A stretch of 40,414 nt of DNA from Acinetobacter modestus (GCF_014636095.1 NZ_BMDV01000012.1:1-40414); one strand, 5' to 3'. Shown: positions 9,481 to 19,809, counted from the first letter of the stretch. Notes: a model not told the origin generated them from the letters alone. Made by a program: numbers and translations.

Positions 9481-10873
9481 TAATTTATTCAGAGCGATCA
9501 GTTTCCGGATCGGTATCATTTTCTCATTATCTACTATTTTCATTCTAATTATTATGGGTTTGTTCATAAATAAATTAGTAATGCATCATTTTGAAACTCA
9601 AGACCGTACCCAATTAGAAGGTAAAATCCAGCTTATTCAGAATCTTCTCCAACAGCATCCTAAAAATTCTCCAGAACTTGATCTTTATTTAAGAGATGCG
9701 TTAGTTGGACACCATGATCTTATGGTCCAAATAGAACGACCGACAGGTAAAGTTTTATTTAGTTCAGCATCCTCAATCATTAATACTCAAAATTTAATCA
9801 AGTCAGCAAATAATTCATGGATTAAATGGCAAGTTCAAAATAAGACCTATCGTGGCATGATCTACACTACAGGTATAAATAGAAATTCTGAAATACAATC
9901 TGTACGAATTATTGTTGGGATCGATACATCAGAACATCTACATTTTCTAAAAGATTTTAAGCGTCAACTTTTGTATATTGGTTTGGCTGGTACAATTTGT
10001 TTAATGTTTTTAGGTTGGTTTGCAACCTGGAGAGGTTTAAGACCAGTGCAAAAAATGGCTAAGGTCGCAGAAGGAATTTCTGCTCAACATCTTTCAGAAC
10101 GTTTAGAAGTTGAGCATACACCAACCGAACTAAAATCATTGGCAATCGCCTTCAATGCTATGCTGGACAGACTAGAGTCAGCTTTAGAAAAACTTTCCGA
10201 TTTTTCATCTGATTTAGCACATGAAATTAGAACACCGATTAATAATTTAATGACCCAAACTCAAGTATGTCTCGCCCGTAACCGAGATATTGGTACTTAT
10301 CAAGAAATACTATTTTCTAATTTAGAAGAATTTGAACGTTTGGCTCGAATGGTGTCCGATATGCTTTTCTTGGCAAAAGCAGAACATGGCTTAAATTTAC
10401 AGAACTTACAGAATATTGACCTCATTAAAGAAGTTACCACTTTATTTGATTTCTATGATGCGCTAGCTGCCGAAAAAAATATGACACTTCAACAAACAGG
10501 ATCTGGCAATGTAAAAGGTGATCCTGCTATGTTACGTCGCGCACTCAGCAACCTATTGTCTAATGCAGTTAAATATGGAAACAAGAATTCTACAATACAG
10601 ATAAAACTTCAACAGAATTTAGATAACACAATATTTTCAATTGAAAATGAAGGCCCTGAACTCTCTCCTGAACAACTATCCAGATTATTTGATCGTTTTT
10701 ATCGAACAGATGCGTCTAGACAAAGAACAGAAGAAGGAACCGGCTTAGGGCTTGCCATAACAAAATCTATTCTTGATATGCTTGGGGCGACCATCCAGGC
10801 TGAATCCCTCAATGGTCGAATCATTTTTACCATTGTTTTTCAAAGTGAATCCATGCAAGGGGAATCATTTTAA
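9473..10873 (+). CDS. copS: Copper sensor histidine kinase CopS/CusS
   Basis: This is the inner-membrane sensor that phosphorylates CopR in response to periplasmic Cu/Ag. TM1 is about 10-33, the periplasmic sensor loop about 34-165, and TM2 about 166-188. A HAMP linker ([15 protein letters not shown]) follows, then the H box [13 protein letters not shown] with H250, the N box [16 protein letters not shown], the F box FDRFYRTD and the G box EGTGLGLAI. The length (466) suits the heavy-metal sensor kinase family. It is coupled to copR and convergent with the DUF4010 gene 38 bases downstream. I see no strong terminator between them. Confidence 0.93.
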   Translation: MNNNLFRAISFRIGIIFSLSTIFILIIMGLFINKLVMHHFETQDRTQLEGKIQLIQNLLQQHPKNSPELDLYLRDALVGHHDLMVQIERPTGKVLFSSASSIINTQNLIKSANNSWIKWQVQNKTYRGMIYTTGINRNSEIQSVRIIVGIDTSEHLHFLKDFKRQLLYIGLAGTICLMFLGWFATWRGLRPVQKMAKVAEGISAQHLSERLEVEHTPTELKSLAIAFNAMLDRLESALEKLSDFSSDLAHEIRTPINNLMTQTQVCLARNRDIGTYQEILFSNLEEFERLARMVSDMLFLAKAEHGLNLQNLQNIDLIKEVTTLFDFYDALAAEKNMTLQQTGSGNVKGDPAMLRRALSNLLSNAVKYGNKNSTIQIKLQQNLDNTIFSIENEGPELSPEQLSRLFDRFYRTDASRQRTEEGTGLGLAITKSILDMLGATIQAESLNGRIIFTIVFQSESMQGESF

Positions 10874-10911
10874 CTCATTTTTTGAACATCTTCCATTTAC
10901 CCGAGTTGACC

Positions 10912-12195
10912 TTACATAAAGCTCAAACTGAGAGCCAGAGCTACGCCAGCACCTATCATGGCAATTGTGTAGCCAAATATGATAGCTCGGCCAAACTGTG
11001 CCCCCCCTGTCATCCATGCAATTGTCGCTTTGCTTAACATGTTGCTCAGTGTGGCCAGCCCTAGCGCGACAGCAGCCACATTTGTTGTTAAGCCTTCAGT
11101 ACTATGCAGGCGGGCAAGTGAGACTAAAATAGCATCTACGTCTGCTAGCCCAGAAATAGTCGATAATACGAAGATGCCGCTGGTGCCCAACCATTGTTTT
11201 GCTGCCGGGACCAAGACTGCCATGACAGCCAGGAAAGCAGCGAAGCTGAATGCTGTCCCAAGATCAAAAGGAGCCATTGCTTCTATTGTTCGATCGTTGT
11301 TTTCAGCGCTGGTAATTTGGCGTTGTCTCCACAATGCCATACCCAGCAGAAGGATTCCCGCAATCATCATTGCACCACCAAAAGTGCTTAGCAATGCTGG
11401 CTCAATGACGCCTATCAGCACAACCATACGAAAAAACATGATGCCACAGGCAGCCAATGTTCCAGATATAGCAGCACTGACCATGACGGGGTGCTGGCGT
11501 GTATAGCGTGCCAGTGCGACAGTTGCAGCTGTAGAAGATGCCAAACCACCCAATAGACCTGTCCAGAATATGCCTCTTTCTGAACCGGTAAGCCGCATGG
11601 CAAAATGACCTGCCAGAGAGAGTCCGGCAATCAGGATCACTGCCCACCATAACTGGTAAGGATTTAATGCAGCAAAAGGTCCCAGACCCGTATTGGGTAA
11701 GTAGGGTAATATAACGACAGAAAGTACCAGCAACTGCAGGGATGCGGTTAATTCACGATGCTCTATCAAGCGTAGCCAACCGTGTAAGGTTGGCTTGAGA
11801 TCCAAAAATACAGCGACGATTACAGCCGCGGTTAATGCTAAAGTAACATTACCATGGGATGCATATGCACCTAAAACTAATGTCAACAGCATCGCGATCG
11901 TCGTGGTAGCGCTTAGATTACCGGAAAGTTTTGCGGTACGCGCGTAGGACACTGTTAATAATAAGGAAAGCCCTAATACGGCCGCGACCAGCGGCCAAGG
12001 CCCGAAGTTTGGTTGTAAATGACCGAGCACTCCTCCGAGCAATCCTGTCAATGTGAAGGTACGTAGGCCTGCTACTCGGCTGCCCTCGGGCAATTCACGA
12101 TCGTGCCATCCTCGTTCTAAACCAATGAGCAGGCCGATGGCAAGTGCTGCAATAAGACCTGGTACATCTGGTGGAAGAAAAGAACTCTCTATCAT
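10912..12195 (-). CDS. MgtC/SapB-like, DUF4010 multi-pass membrane protein
   Basis: This is a 427-residue, very hydrophobic protein with about 12 predicted membrane helices. The N-terminal third carries the MgtC/SapB-like motif ([18 protein letters not shown]), and the C-terminal part fits DUF4010 ([19 protein letters not shown] and [12 protein letters not shown]). Function is unknown, though the family is often found beside metal ATPases. Its start overlaps the end of the ATPase gene by four bases (ATGA), so the two are translated together. Base composition is near 50% GC by eye, well above the copRS genes next door, which suggests a separately acquired block. It is the last gene of the leftward five-gene copper operon. 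Confidence 0.88.
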   Translation of the reverse strand: MIESSFLPPDVPGLIAALAIGLLIGLERGWHDRELPEGSRVAGLRTFTLTGLLGGVLGHLQPNFGPWPLVAAVLGLSLLLTVSYARTAKLSGNLSATTTIAMLLTLVLGAYASHGNVTLALTAAVIVAVFLDLKPTLHGWLRLIEHRELTASLQLLVLSVVILPYLPNTGLGPFAALNPYQLWWAVILIAGLSLAGHFAMRLTGSERGIFWTGLLGGLASSTAATVALARYTRQHPVMVSAAISGTLAACGIMFFRMVVLIGVIEPALLSTFGGAMMIAGILLLGMALWRQRQITSAENNDRTIEAMAPFDLGTAFSFAAFLAVMAVLVPAAKQWLGTSGIFVLSTISGLADVDAILVSLARLHSTEGLTTNVAAVALGLATLSNMLSKATIAWMTGGAQFGRAIIFGYTIAMIGAGVALALSLSFM

Positions 12196-14567
12196 AACTT
12201 TTTATTTCGCAGGCGAAGGGCATTCGTGATGACTGAAGCTGAACTCAAACTCATAGCCAAGGCGGCAATCATCGGTGACAACAACCAACCGGTAAATGGA
12301 TATAGTACGCCAGCCGCGATAGGGATACCCAAAGCATTGTAAAGGAAAGCAAACATGAGGTTCTGTTTCATGTTGCCGACAGTAGCTTCCGAAAGTGAAC
12401 GGGCAACAGCAATCCCTCGTAAATCTCCCTTGACCAGCGTAACTTGGGCACTATTCATTGCAACATCAGTCCCGGTTCCCATAGCGATACCGACATCAGC
12501 TTTAGCCAAGGCTGGTGCATCATTGATGCCATCACCAGCCATAGCCACGATGCGACCTTCCTTCTGCAATTTGCTGACCAGTTCTAGTTTATCTGCGGGT
12601 TTGACTTCGCCATGTACCTCATCAATGCCTAGACGTGCTGCGACTGAACGGGCAGTGGTGAGACCATCTCCTGTTGCCATCACGATACGTAGACCCGCTT
12701 CCTTCAGGGTGGCAAGTGCTTCTGGGGTATTTTTTTTGATGGGATCGGATACTGCAAGCAGACCGGCCAATTCACCATTGATGGCTAGATGCATCACACT
12801 TGCACCTTCCGAACGCAGCTCTTCGGCTTGCGGAATCAGAGATTGTACCGAGATACCCAATTGCTCCATCAGTGCTGTGTTGCCCAAAGCTAACTGACGA
12901 TCGCCCACTTGACCTCGAACACCAATCCCTGAGCCCGATTCAAAATTATCTGGTGTTTCAAGAGACAGGCCACGTTCGTGTGCTGCGTTTACAATCGCTT
13001 CGGCTAGCGGGTGTTCACTGCCTTGATCAAGACTGGCGGCTAAACGTAATACTTCAGATTCGTCAAAATCTGATGCGGCAACTACACGATCGAATACAGG
13101 GCGTCCTTCAGTTAACGTACCTGTTTTATCGATGATTAGTGTGTCAATCTTGCGTAGATTCTCAATGGCTGCTGCATCACGGAACAGCACACCATGAGTA
13201 GCACCTTGACCCGTCGCAACCATGATAGACATTGGAGTTGCCAAGCCTAGTGCACAAGGACAGGCAATAATGAGTACTGCCACAGCATTGATTAATGCAT
13301 AAACCCAGCTTGATTCTTCTGGGCCGAATAGTCCCCATCCAAAGAAGGTAAGCAAGGCAATGGTCACTACAGCCATGACGAACCAACCTGCTACCTGATC
13401 AGCCATACGTTGCATTGGTGCTCTCGATCGTTGAGCTTGCGCCACCATCTGTACGATCTGGGATAACATGGTACTTGAACCAATTTTCTCTGAACGCATG
13501 ATCAATGAACCATTGGTATTCAGGGTAGCTCCAATGACTTTATCGCCGATACGTTTAGTGATAGGTAAAGGTTCACCTGTCAGCATCGATTCATCCACTG
13601 AACTACTTCCTTCAGTGATTACACCATCCACAGGCACTTTTTCACCTGGGCGAATTCTGAGTAAATCTCCTACATGGACATGCGTTAGAGGAACATCTTC
13701 TTCAGTTCCATCAGGCAGGATTCGGCGAGCTGTTTTAGGAGCGAGCCCAAGGAGTGACTTAATTGCAGCAGAAGTTTGCGAACGTGCTTTTAACTCCAAT
13801 ATTTGTCCCAGTAGGGTCAATGAAATGATGACCGCTGAAGCTTCAAAGTAAACAGCAACACGACCCATGGAAATAAATGAGTCTGGGAAGATTTGCGGTG
13901 CAATGGTTGCGACCACACTATAAATAAATGCAGCTCCAGTGCCCAAACCAATCAGCGTCCACATGTTCGGGCTGCGATTCACAACCGATTGCCAACCCCG
14001 GGAAAAAAATGGCCAACCTGCCCAAAGTACAATTGGGAGTGACAACACCAGTTCAATCCAGCTCTGAACAGCCATATTGAACAGGTTCATTTGATGACCA
14101 AACATCGCCAAAAAAGTCACGATGATGGTCAATGGCAGTGTCCACCAGAAGCGTCGGCGGAAATCACGTAACTCCGGATTCTCATCTTCCTCTAATTCAG
14201 GAATGAGTGGCTCCAGTGTCATTCCGCATTTAGGACAGTTTCCAGGATGATCTTGCCTGATTTCTGGATGCATTGGGCATGTATAGATGGTCGTACCTGT
14301 TGTGCTTGCCGCATTAACGTGTTGAACAGTCTGATGATGCTGTGTATGTGCATCGGCAGTCGTCGTTGCGGGTTTAGCGATATATTGCACCGGGCTGCTA
14401 TGAAACTTTGATTGACATTTATCACTGCAAAAAAAGTAAGTTTTCCCCTTAAATTCCTCATGGTATTTCGATTCTTCAGTGACGGTCATACCACAGACTG
14501 GGTCTTTCAGTACGTCTGTTGTAGCCTGTGCCATATGGTCCTGGTTATGATTTTTTTGATCTGACAT
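12192..14567 (-). CDS. Cu(I)/Ag(I)-exporting P1B-type ATPase with YHS and heavy-metal-binding N-terminus
   Basis: This ATP-driven exporter moves Cu(I)/Ag(I) from cytoplasm to periplasm. The N-terminus has no HMA domain. Instead it has a YHS domain (22-63; [15 protein letters not shown]), a His-rich linker, and a heavy-metal-binding module (95-121; [18 protein letters not shown]). The core has TGE (330-332), the CPC motif (436-438), phosphorylation site D480 in [11 protein letters not shown] in SEHPLAEA and the hinge GDGINDAPA. The final helices carry YN and MSLSS, as in P1B-1 copper pumps. The architecture resembles SilP/CopA variants. It starts 11 bases after the methyltransferase gene, is coupled to DUF4010, and is GC-richer than the ATPase at 20183, so the two are not recent duplicates. 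Confidence 0.94.
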   Translation of the reverse strand: MSDQKNHNQDHMAQATTDVLKDPVCGMTVTEESKYHEEFKGKTYFFCSDKCQSKFHSSPVQYIAKPATTTADAHTQHHQTVQHVNAASTTGTTIYTCPMHPEIRQDHPGNCPKCGMTLEPLIPELEEDENPELRDFRRRFWWTLPLTIIVTFLAMFGHQMNLFNMAVQSWIELVLSLPIVLWAGWPFFSRGWQSVVNRSPNMWTLIGLGTGAAFIYSVVATIAPQIFPDSFISMGRVAVYFEASAVIISLTLLGQILELKARSQTSAAIKSLLGLAPKTARRILPDGTEEDVPLTHVHVGDLLRIRPGEKVPVDGVITEGSSSVDESMLTGEPLPITKRIGDKVIGATLNTNGSLIMRSEKIGSSTMLSQIVQMVAQAQRSRAPMQRMADQVAGWFVMAVVTIALLTFFGWGLFGPEESSWVYALINAVAVLIIACPCALGLATPMSIMVATGQGATHGVLFRDAAAIENLRKIDTLIIDKTGTLTEGRPVFDRVVAASDFDESEVLRLAASLDQGSEHPLAEAIVNAAHERGLSLETPDNFESGSGIGVRGQVGDRQLALGNTALMEQLGISVQSLIPQAEELRSEGASVMHLAINGELAGLLAVSDPIKKNTPEALATLKEAGLRIVMATGDGLTTARSVAARLGIDEVHGEVKPADKLELVSKLQKEGRIVAMAGDGINDAPALAKADVGIAMGTGTDVAMNSAQVTLVKGDLRGIAVARSLSEATVGNMKQNLMFAFLYNALGIPIAAGVLYPFTGWLLSPMIAALAMSLSSASVITNALRLRNKKL

Positions 14568-14578
14568 AAATAATTCTC

Positions 14579-15229
14579 TTATGGAAAAGTGGTTTTATGG
14601 CCGAATTTTGGAATAAATCTCGGAGTCTGTTGAGCATAGCTGTCATAGACAGCGCCAAACTGTTTACTCATTTCAGCCTCTTCCTTAATTGCCAAGCGGC
14701 TGTACATTAAGAGTAGGATTGGAAACATAATCAGTGTCAGTAAAGTTGGCCATTGCAATAAAAAACCCAGCAAGATCATCACAAAAGCCACGTATTGTGG
14801 GTGACGTATACGTGCATAAGGGCCTGTGATCGCTAAAGAATGCTGACGTTGCGCGTTGTACAGCACGTGCCATGACGTTGATAACAGGTAAAATCCATAG
14901 CCCAAGAAAACGTAACTGGCGATATGCAAAATGCCAAAATGTGGATCACCTTTTTCACCTAATAGCGTTGACCACAAGTGACCTGCATTATGAGAAAGTA
15001 AGTCAAGTTGAGGGAAGCGAGTTTGAAGCCAACCAGATAACAGGTAAATGGTTAAAGGAAAACCATACATTTCGACAAATAGAGCAATGATAAAAGCCGA
15101 AAAGGCCCCAAATGTACGCCAATCGCGCGCAGTGGAAGGTCTAAAAAAACTGAAAGCGAACATGATAAAAACTGCTGAGTTAATGATAACCAGCGTCCAT
15201 AAACCATAAGCCGATTCCGCATGATTCAT
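14579..15229 (-). CDS. Isoprenylcysteine carboxyl methyltransferase-like membrane protein
   Basis: This is a 216-residue protein with five or six membrane helices and the ICMT/PEMT C-terminal signature [14 protein letters not shown], followed by [11 protein letters not shown]. In that fold these residues bind S-adenosylmethionine. Bacteria lack prenylated CaaX substrates, so the true substrate is unknown. Such proteins recur in copper/mercury resistance clusters. It has a good ribosome site (GGAGATCCATC before ATG) and lies between the DUF2933 gene (20 bases) and the ATPase gene (11 bases), so it is surely co-transcribed with them. Confidence 0.85.
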   Translation of the reverse strand: MNHAESAYGLWTLVIINSAVFIMFAFSFFRPSTARDWRTFGAFSAFIIALFVEMYGFPLTIYLLSGWLQTRFPQLDLLSHNAGHLWSTLLGEKGDPHFGILHIASYVFLGYGFYLLSTSWHVLYNAQRQHSLAITGPYARIRHPQYVAFVMILLGFLLQWPTLLTLIMFPILLLMYSRLAIKEEAEMSKQFGAVYDSYAQQTPRFIPKFGHKTTFP

Positions 15230-15249
15230 GATGGATCTCCTGATAAGAG

Positions 15250-15498
15250 CTATTTTTTGTTATCAGATATATCGGATTTTTTTTGCTGCGAGTGGTTATG
15301 CCCATGACCACCATGCATAAAAATATGCATGAGTGGGCATGCTAAAAGGAGTAAAAAGGGTAAAACACCAACGACATGGGCCAAATGCTCGGTTAGGAGA
15401 AAATAGGCTGCCACACCACCAATCACGAATAGGCCGATGGCATAACGTGTAGACCAAAAGTTAGGTACTGAATTATGTTCTTGAGGTTGATGGTTCAT
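15250..15498 (-). CDS. DUF2933 small membrane protein
   Basis: This 82-residue protein has two membrane helices (about 20-38 and 44-58) and a His-rich end (HIFMHGGHGHNHSQQ). The arrangement and the LLLLACPLMHIFMHGGHGH motif fit DUF2933, a family found in copper/silver clusters. The His tail could bind metal. It overlaps the upstream Met-rich gene by four bases (ATGA). Confidence 0.85.
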   Translation of the reverse strand: MNHQPQEHNSVPNFWSTRYAIGLFVIGGVAAYFLLTEHLAHVVGVLPFLLLLACPLMHIFMHGGHGHNHSQQKKSDISDNKK

Positions 15499-15956
15499 GG
15501 TGCTTCCCTCTCTAATTCATGGGTAAATTTAGTTGTGGAGGGAAGCATACAGTCCATCATCATCTGCATCATGGATTGCATCATGTCCATACGTTTTTCC
15601 ATCATTTGCTGACGGTCAGCCATATTTGCATTCATGCTTTGGCCGCTCATCTGTTTCATCATACTCATACCTCCTTGCATTAGTTTCATGTGCTCAGCCA
15701 TAAGTTTTTGACGTTCTTGAGGGTTTTTTGCAGCCATCATCTTTGCATGCATGGCTTGCATTGCTTTCATGTGCTGGTCCATTGCAGCCATTTTATCTGT
15801 AGCAGTGGTGCTGGTAACTGTTTGCTTAATTGTTACTGCAGATGGTGCTGTTTTTTCAGGATGGTGATCTTTGTGTTCATCGGATTGCTGTGCAAATGTA
15901 TTCAATGACGCGGCTGCGATACATAAGCCCAAAAAAATGTTTTTGAATTTCATCAT
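15495..15956 (-). CDS. Met-rich periplasmic protein, first gene of the five-gene copper operon
   Basis: This is a 153-residue secreted protein. The signal peptide ends at NTFA (about 22), followed by a His-rich start (HKDHHPEK) and a long helical region crowded with Met (MDQHMKAMQAMHAKMMAAK; MEKRMDMMQSMMQMMMDCM). It probably binds Cu(I) in the periplasm and may deliver it to, or receive it from, the ATPase of the same operon. A CopR-type box lies 145 bases upstream at 16101. The family is unnamed to my knowledge. Confidence 0.8.
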   Translation of the reverse strand: MMKFKNIFLGLCIAAASLNTFAQQSDEHKDHHPEKTAPSAVTIKQTVTSTTATDKMAAMDQHMKAMQAMHAKMMAAKNPQERQKLMAEHMKLMQGGMSMMKQMSGQSMNANMADRQQMMEKRMDMMQSMMQMMMDCMLPSTTKFTHELEREAP

Positions 15957-16559
15957 AATTTTTTCCTTTAAATAATTTGGAAGTAAAAGCTATGTTTTAG
16001 TACTGAACAGAGACTAGGAATTTGACTACTAAACTGATGAAATTTTTGGTTATTCTCTGTTTCTCTTAAAAATTTAAGCACTATTAATTAATTATTTTTA
16101 AAAATGACAAAAATGTAATTTTGAGATCTTCTCGAAATATATAGTCTATGCTGAGATGACAAAAATTTTATTTAATATTAATCTTTTAAAACTATTAAAG
16201 TTGTTATGATTTTATGTGCTTAAAAAAATAAAAATGAAATGATTAGATGACTCCAAGGCTAGTTAGAGACACATTCTTAATGTAATTTACACTGTTATTC
16301 CTTTAAAGAAAAAATACAGTTGATCAAAATAGTTTTTTATAGAAAAAAGGGTGGATAATTTAATTATTAAACTTATTGGTATATTTATTAGATAGAAGGT
16401 AAAGAAGATTATTTTTAATATTAGGGTTTATAATCCAAATTTCAGAGTAAGGAATCTACTACTTATATAATAGAGATTCCATCTCCAAAACAGTACTACT
16501 GTATGAATGAGTTGTATTCAATGCAGGGAAGAATGTAGATCCTTAATACTAACGGAAAA
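15957..16559. other. AT-rich intergenic stretch with a CopR box
   Basis: About 600 bases without a supportable gene. It contains the CopR-type palindrome at 16101-16122 and otherwise very AT-rich sequence with frequent stops in every frame. The promoter for the leftward operon must lie between 15957 and 16122. Confidence 0.6.
16101..16122. promoter_or_regulatory. CopR/CusR-type box upstream of the five-gene operon
   Basis: The half sites are AAAATGACAA and ATGTAATTTT with a central AA. Eight of ten right-half bases match the E. coli CusR box. The 22 bases are identical to those at 17867-17888. It serves the operon starting at 15956. Confidence 0.8.
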
Positions 16560-16802
16560 TTATTTTACTGAATTTTCATGTAAAGACTCATTTAATTGAT
16601 CAATCACTGTCGTCCATTCACCATCAGAGTGTAGTTTTTCTTCTAAAAAATGACGTTGAGCATCAGTCCAAAAAATTGCTTGTGTTAAAAAAACATCTCC
16701 AGCTAGCTGATGGCTCTCTATGAATTTTGCAATTGCTTCTTCAGTAGAAGCTAAACCAAGCTGTTCAAATAATTTGGTCATTCTTGGACGTGTTTGAGTC
16801 AT
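16560..16802 (-). CDS. DUF2789 family protein
   Basis: This is an 80-residue soluble helical protein. TRPRMTKLFEQLGL, FIESHQLAGDV, FWTDAQRHFLEE and a C-terminal DGEWTTVIDQLNE fit DUF2789, a family of small proteins of unknown function common in Acinetobacter and Pseudomonas. I chose the ATG at 16802; a longer frame would need a TTG at 16817. No link to metals is apparent. It sits between the copper operon promoter region and the insertion sequence. Confidence 0.82.
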   Translation of the reverse strand: MTQTRPRMTKLFEQLGLASTEEAIAKFIESHQLAGDVFLTQAIFWTDAQRHFLEEKLHSDGEWTTVIDQLNESLHENSVK

Positions 16803-16983
16803 GTGCTTAGCCCACAAATTTATATTAGATCAAATTAAACATAACATGTTTATATTTAAACTAAAATATAAAAAATTAAATAGCTACTATTTTCTTAGAC
16901 AAAATGATTACTACATTTCATAAATCAACCACCTACATAATTTGTTTGTTAAATGATCATTATTTTTCAATAAGATTATTTTA

Positions 16984-17841
16984 GGGTCTGTTGACATTTA
17001 CTGTTCATAATTAACCCTATAAAGGTAGCCATAAAAATATACAGGCTAAAGCAACAGAACTTTGATAATTTCTTTTGAGCTTGTCATATCGAGTAGCTAT
17101 TCCTCTAAATTGCTTTAATCTACAAAACATATTTTCAACTAAATGCCTGATTTTATATAAACACCAGTCCATATGGTCATTGTTCGATTGGCTATTTGTT
17201 TTCTTTGGTATATTCGCTTTAGTCCCTGTTTTCCTGATCTGTTCACGCAGTGGTTCTGAATCATAGCCTTTATCTGCACATACCACTTTTGTCTCTTTTA
17301 AATCTAATGTTGATATTAAATCAGGTGCAACTTTAACATCATGTGTGGTTCCATCGGTAATCATGAAATCAATAGGATTGCCATGTGCATCAACAATCAA
17401 ATGTATTTTTGAGGAGTTTCCTCCTACACTTTTAGAAATAGATTGATTCGCTATGCCGGCAGAATGTTGATGAGCACGTACATGAGAGCCATCAATAGAA
17501 ATCCACTCCATATCGGGGCATGAGGCTAGTAATTTGAATAATCTAAGTAACTTACCGCTGCTTGACCAACGATTAAAACGTTTGAAAATAGAGTTTGAAT
17601 GACCAAAACAACAAGGAATATCTCGCCACGGACAGCCTGTTCTAATTCTATAGAGAATAGCTTCAATAAAATTGCGTAAATTTGAGTTGTGGTGAATGGA
17701 TAAATTACGCAGAATAACTTTCAACTTTTGCCAGTGTTGATCTGTCAGCATGGTACGAGGCATAGCGAATAGTAAAATTGGGTTTGGCGATTTGATTTTA
17801 CTACTTCGCTATTTTTTTAAGCTAAAAGTGTCAACACACCC
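16984..17841 (-). mobile_element. IS5-family insertion sequence (858 bp)
   Basis: The element is bounded by imperfect inverted ends, GGGTCTGTTGACA on the left and TGTCAACACACCC on the right, and flanked by TA on both sides (16982-16983, 17842-17843). A 2-bp TA duplication fits the IS427 group of IS5. It contains a single transposase gene and has landed between a DUF2789 gene and the promoter region of copC. Confidence 0.85.
17017..17763 (-). CDS. IS5-family DDE transposase
   Basis: This is a single-frame transposase of 248 residues. The N-terminal domain (LTDQHWQKLK, GCPWRDIP) is that of the DUF4096 type. The catalytic acids are visible as D in WISIDGSHVRAHQHSAG, D in VVCADKGYDSEPLR and E in HLVENMFCRLKQFRGIATRYDK. 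The frame is intact from MPRTML to the stop near the left end of the element, so the copy is probably active. Confidence 0.93.
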   Translation of the reverse strand: MPRTMLTDQHWQKLKVILRNLSIHHNSNLRNFIEAILYRIRTGCPWRDIPCCFGHSNSIFKRFNRWSSSGKLLRLFKLLASCPDMEWISIDGSHVRAHQHSAGIANQSISKSVGGNSSKIHLIVDAHGNPIDFMITDGTTHDVKVAPDLISTLDLKETKVVCADKGYDSEPLREQIRKTGTKANIPKKTNSQSNNDHMDWCLYKIRHLVENMFCRLKQFRGIATRYDKLKRNYQSSVALACIFLWLPL

Positions 17842-17866
17842 TAATAGTTAAAGATTTTAAATTTTA

Positions 17867-17888
17867 AAAATGACAAAAATGTAATTTT
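17867..17888. promoter_or_regulatory. CopR/CusR-type box upstream of copC
   Basis: It has the same 22 bases as the box at 16101 (AAAATGACAA, AA, ATGTAATTTT). It begins 26 bases right of the insertion sequence and 126 bases left of the copC start, so the insertion did not remove it. Confidence 0.8.
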
Positions 17889-18013
17889 GAAGTCATCGCT
17901 CTGTTTCTGTCTCTCACTAATAATTGAAATATAAGAGGAGATGATGTGGTCTCATTAAATATAGATTTTATAAAGTCATCTCTAATGAACTAACGAATCA
18001 AGAGGAAACGTAA

Positions 18014-18394
18014 ATGAAATTATTTCAAAATAAAATGACTGCTCTACGTAATGTTGTAGTAGCTGCAACGATGATTGTGGCTACTACAACTACGTTCGCT
18101 CATGTGAGTTTATTGAGTGCGATTCCTGCGGAAAATGCATCTATCCTTAGTCAACCAAAGAACTTGACCCTTAACTTTGGTGCAGAGGTTATGTTGATGA
18201 ATATTAAGTTACTGGATGCTCAGCGAAGAGATGTTCCTTTAAAATATAAAGTTACTCATGACTTAAAGAAATCCTTTGATGTCGCTCTTCCGAAACTGAA
18301 AAAAGGTAAATATACCGTTGTCTGGACAACAATGGGGAAAGATGGTCACAACATGAATGGTGAATATAGTTTCACTATCAAATCAACTAAATAA
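18014..18394 (+). CDS. copC: CopC periplasmic copper-binding protein
   Basis: This is a periplasmic copper carrier of the CopC/PcoC beta-barrel family. The signal peptide ends ATTTTFA, leaving His as residue 1 of the mature protein (HVSLLSAIPAEN), the usual Cu(II) ligand. A second His occurs in KDGHNMNGEYSF near the C-terminus. The Met-rich Cu(I) loop seen in PcoC is weak here, with only MLMN. The 126-residue length is normal. An AGAGGAAA ribosome site precedes the ATG. copD follows directly, as in most cop operons. Confidence 0.93.
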   Translation: MKLFQNKMTALRNVVVAATMIVATTTTFAHVSLLSAIPAENASILSQPKNLTLNFGAEVMLMNIKLLDAQRRDVPLKYKVTHDLKKSFDVALPKLKKGKYTVVWTTMGKDGHNMNGEYSFTIKSTK

Positions 18395-18413
18395 GAATTG
18401 ATTACCTTTCAAC

Positions 18414-19340
18414 ATGTCAGTGAGGTGCTGGCATGTTGTTCTAGAATGGACAAAAATAATGATTTCTGAATATTGGATGTGGGCCACTTGGTTAACTAAG
18501 GTTATTTTATATTTAAGTGTAGCTTTTGTCGTTGGTGGAGCCTTTTGCTATTTTTTACTTAGACAATATCTTGAACTAAAAGAATCGATTCTTAAATATA
18601 TTACAATTGGCGCTGGATTAGGCCTAATTTCCAGTACCTTGGGATTTTTTATTCTGATTGGTAGTTTTGCCAATACTGGTATTACAGGTATGGTGGACCC
18701 CACGTATATTAATATATTGGTTAATACTCCGACGGGGTATATAAACGTTCTTCGTTCTATTAGTTTTGCTCTTTTACTTCTTCTCATGGTGGTTAAACTT
18801 AACAGGAACAAAGGTCATTTTTCTATAATTGAAAGTTCAATATTTTGTATTTTACTTATCCCAATTATTTTTAGTTTTTCCCAGCTCGGACATGTCGCTA
18901 ATTTAACCTTACTTGCTCAAATTTTATTATCAATCCATATTCTAGTTATGTCGTTATGGATGGGGTCTTTATATCCGTTATGGAAAACCAGCCGGGAAAT
19001 AAGTGGTTTACCTTTAAAAGATCGCATGCATGTATTTGGACGTATTGCTGCTTTCATTGTTGGGATATTAATCGCCTGTGGCGCTAGTGTAGCTCTTCTT
19101 TTAATTAAAGATTTTAATACCTTAATCAATACTGCATATGGCTATGGTTTCATGGTTAAAATGTTTTTTGTTATAAGTATTCTACTTTTAGCTGCCTTCA
19201 ACAAATGGTATTTCACCCCGCGTCTTCAACATCCTAAATTCGCTAAACACCTTAGTCATGCCATTTTATTTGAGATGTTATTAGGTCTAACAATTCTATT
19301 AACAACAGGCTATATAACCACTGTCGTGGGTATTGAATAG
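18414..19340 (+). CDS. copD: CopD-family copper transport membrane protein
   Basis: This is a multi-pass inner-membrane protein (about eight helices) of the CopD/PcoD family, thought to work with CopC in moving copper into the cytoplasm. Recognisable parts are the first helix with WATWLTKVILYLSVAFVVGG, the SIHILVMSLWMGSLYPLW segment and the C-terminal FEMLLGLTILLTTGYITTVVG. The reported start is the first ATG. The ATG at 18459 (MISEYWMW) fits the family N-terminus better, and neither has a strong ribosome site. A fragment of a second copD 3' end lies at 22710. Confidence 0.88.
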   Translation: MSVRCWHVVLEWTKIMISEYWMWATWLTKVILYLSVAFVVGGAFCYFLLRQYLELKESILKYITIGAGLGLISSTLGFFILIGSFANTGITGMVDPTYINILVNTPTGYINVLRSISFALLLLLMVVKLNRNKGHFSIIESSIFCILLIPIIFSFSQLGHVANLTLLAQILLSIHILVMSLWMGSLYPLWKTSREISGLPLKDRMHVFGRIAAFIVGILIACGASVALLLIKDFNTLINTAYGYGFMVKMFFVISILLLAAFNKWYFTPRLQHPKFAKHLSHAILFEMLLGLTILLTTGYITTVVGIE

Positions 19341-19809
19341 GAGAATTTCAAAATAAGGGAATTGAGGAAATTTAACATTACTGCATTTATCTTTTGTAGC
19401 TGAGCAATAAAGTTTCTACTGGACTGTCAACTTACGACAATCAGAACAGTAAAATCGCATCATGAGGCATTATACATAAAGGTAGTCACCGGTTTTTAGC
19501 TTATCTTCAACCCATAACGGTCTCATCTATTCAGTTCACTACCACTGATTGAAATAACTAATCTTATAAATTTCAGAGTGATCGTAGATGACAAAAATGT
19601 CATTTTAAAGTCACATTAATGTTGGTTAAGTACTTTTACTGTAGTCATTAGAACACTCTTCTTTGGAATACTCTGAAGAAAACTGTAAGGTTGTAAACAG
19701 ACCAAGTTACAGCGAGTAACTGATTCAGAAAAAGGCTGGTTGTATGGTGAAAGTTTAGAGTTACTGTTCTAATGTTTTAAACAAATGTTTTGTTAAAAAG
19801 GAGCAACAT
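19341..19809 (+). other. Intergenic region with CopR box; start matches a segment after the ATPase
   Basis: There is no gene in this 469-base stretch. Its first ~75 bases are about 75% identical by eye to 22761-22830, downstream of the copD remnant. The CopR-type palindrome at 19585 lies 204 bases before the chaperone gene. No other element is recognised. Confidence 0.6.
19585..19606. promoter_or_regulatory. CopR/CusR-type box upstream of the CopZ-ATPase pair
   Basis: The half sites are TAGATGACAA and ATGTCATTTT around AA. The right half matches the E. coli CusR consensus in 9 of 10 bases. It is followed, as at 17889, by A-rich then AGTCA sequence. It is the fourth copy in the window. Confidence 0.78.

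Noticed and set aside
10979..11506. 175-residue plus-strand frame opposite the DUF4010 gene
   Set aside because: Low-complexity Ala/Ser/Thr product with no motif; the opposite strand encodes a well-supported membrane protein in the higher-GC block, where antisense frames stay open by chance.
12355..12897. 180-residue plus-strand frame opposite the Cu ATPase
   Set aside because: It mirrors the ATPase codons; the product has no recognisable domain, and the ATPase frame carries every family motif.
14219..14461. 80-residue frame within the ATPase N-terminus on the same strand
   Set aside because: It is an out-of-frame reading of the YHS/heavy-metal-binding region, which has clear motifs in the main frame.
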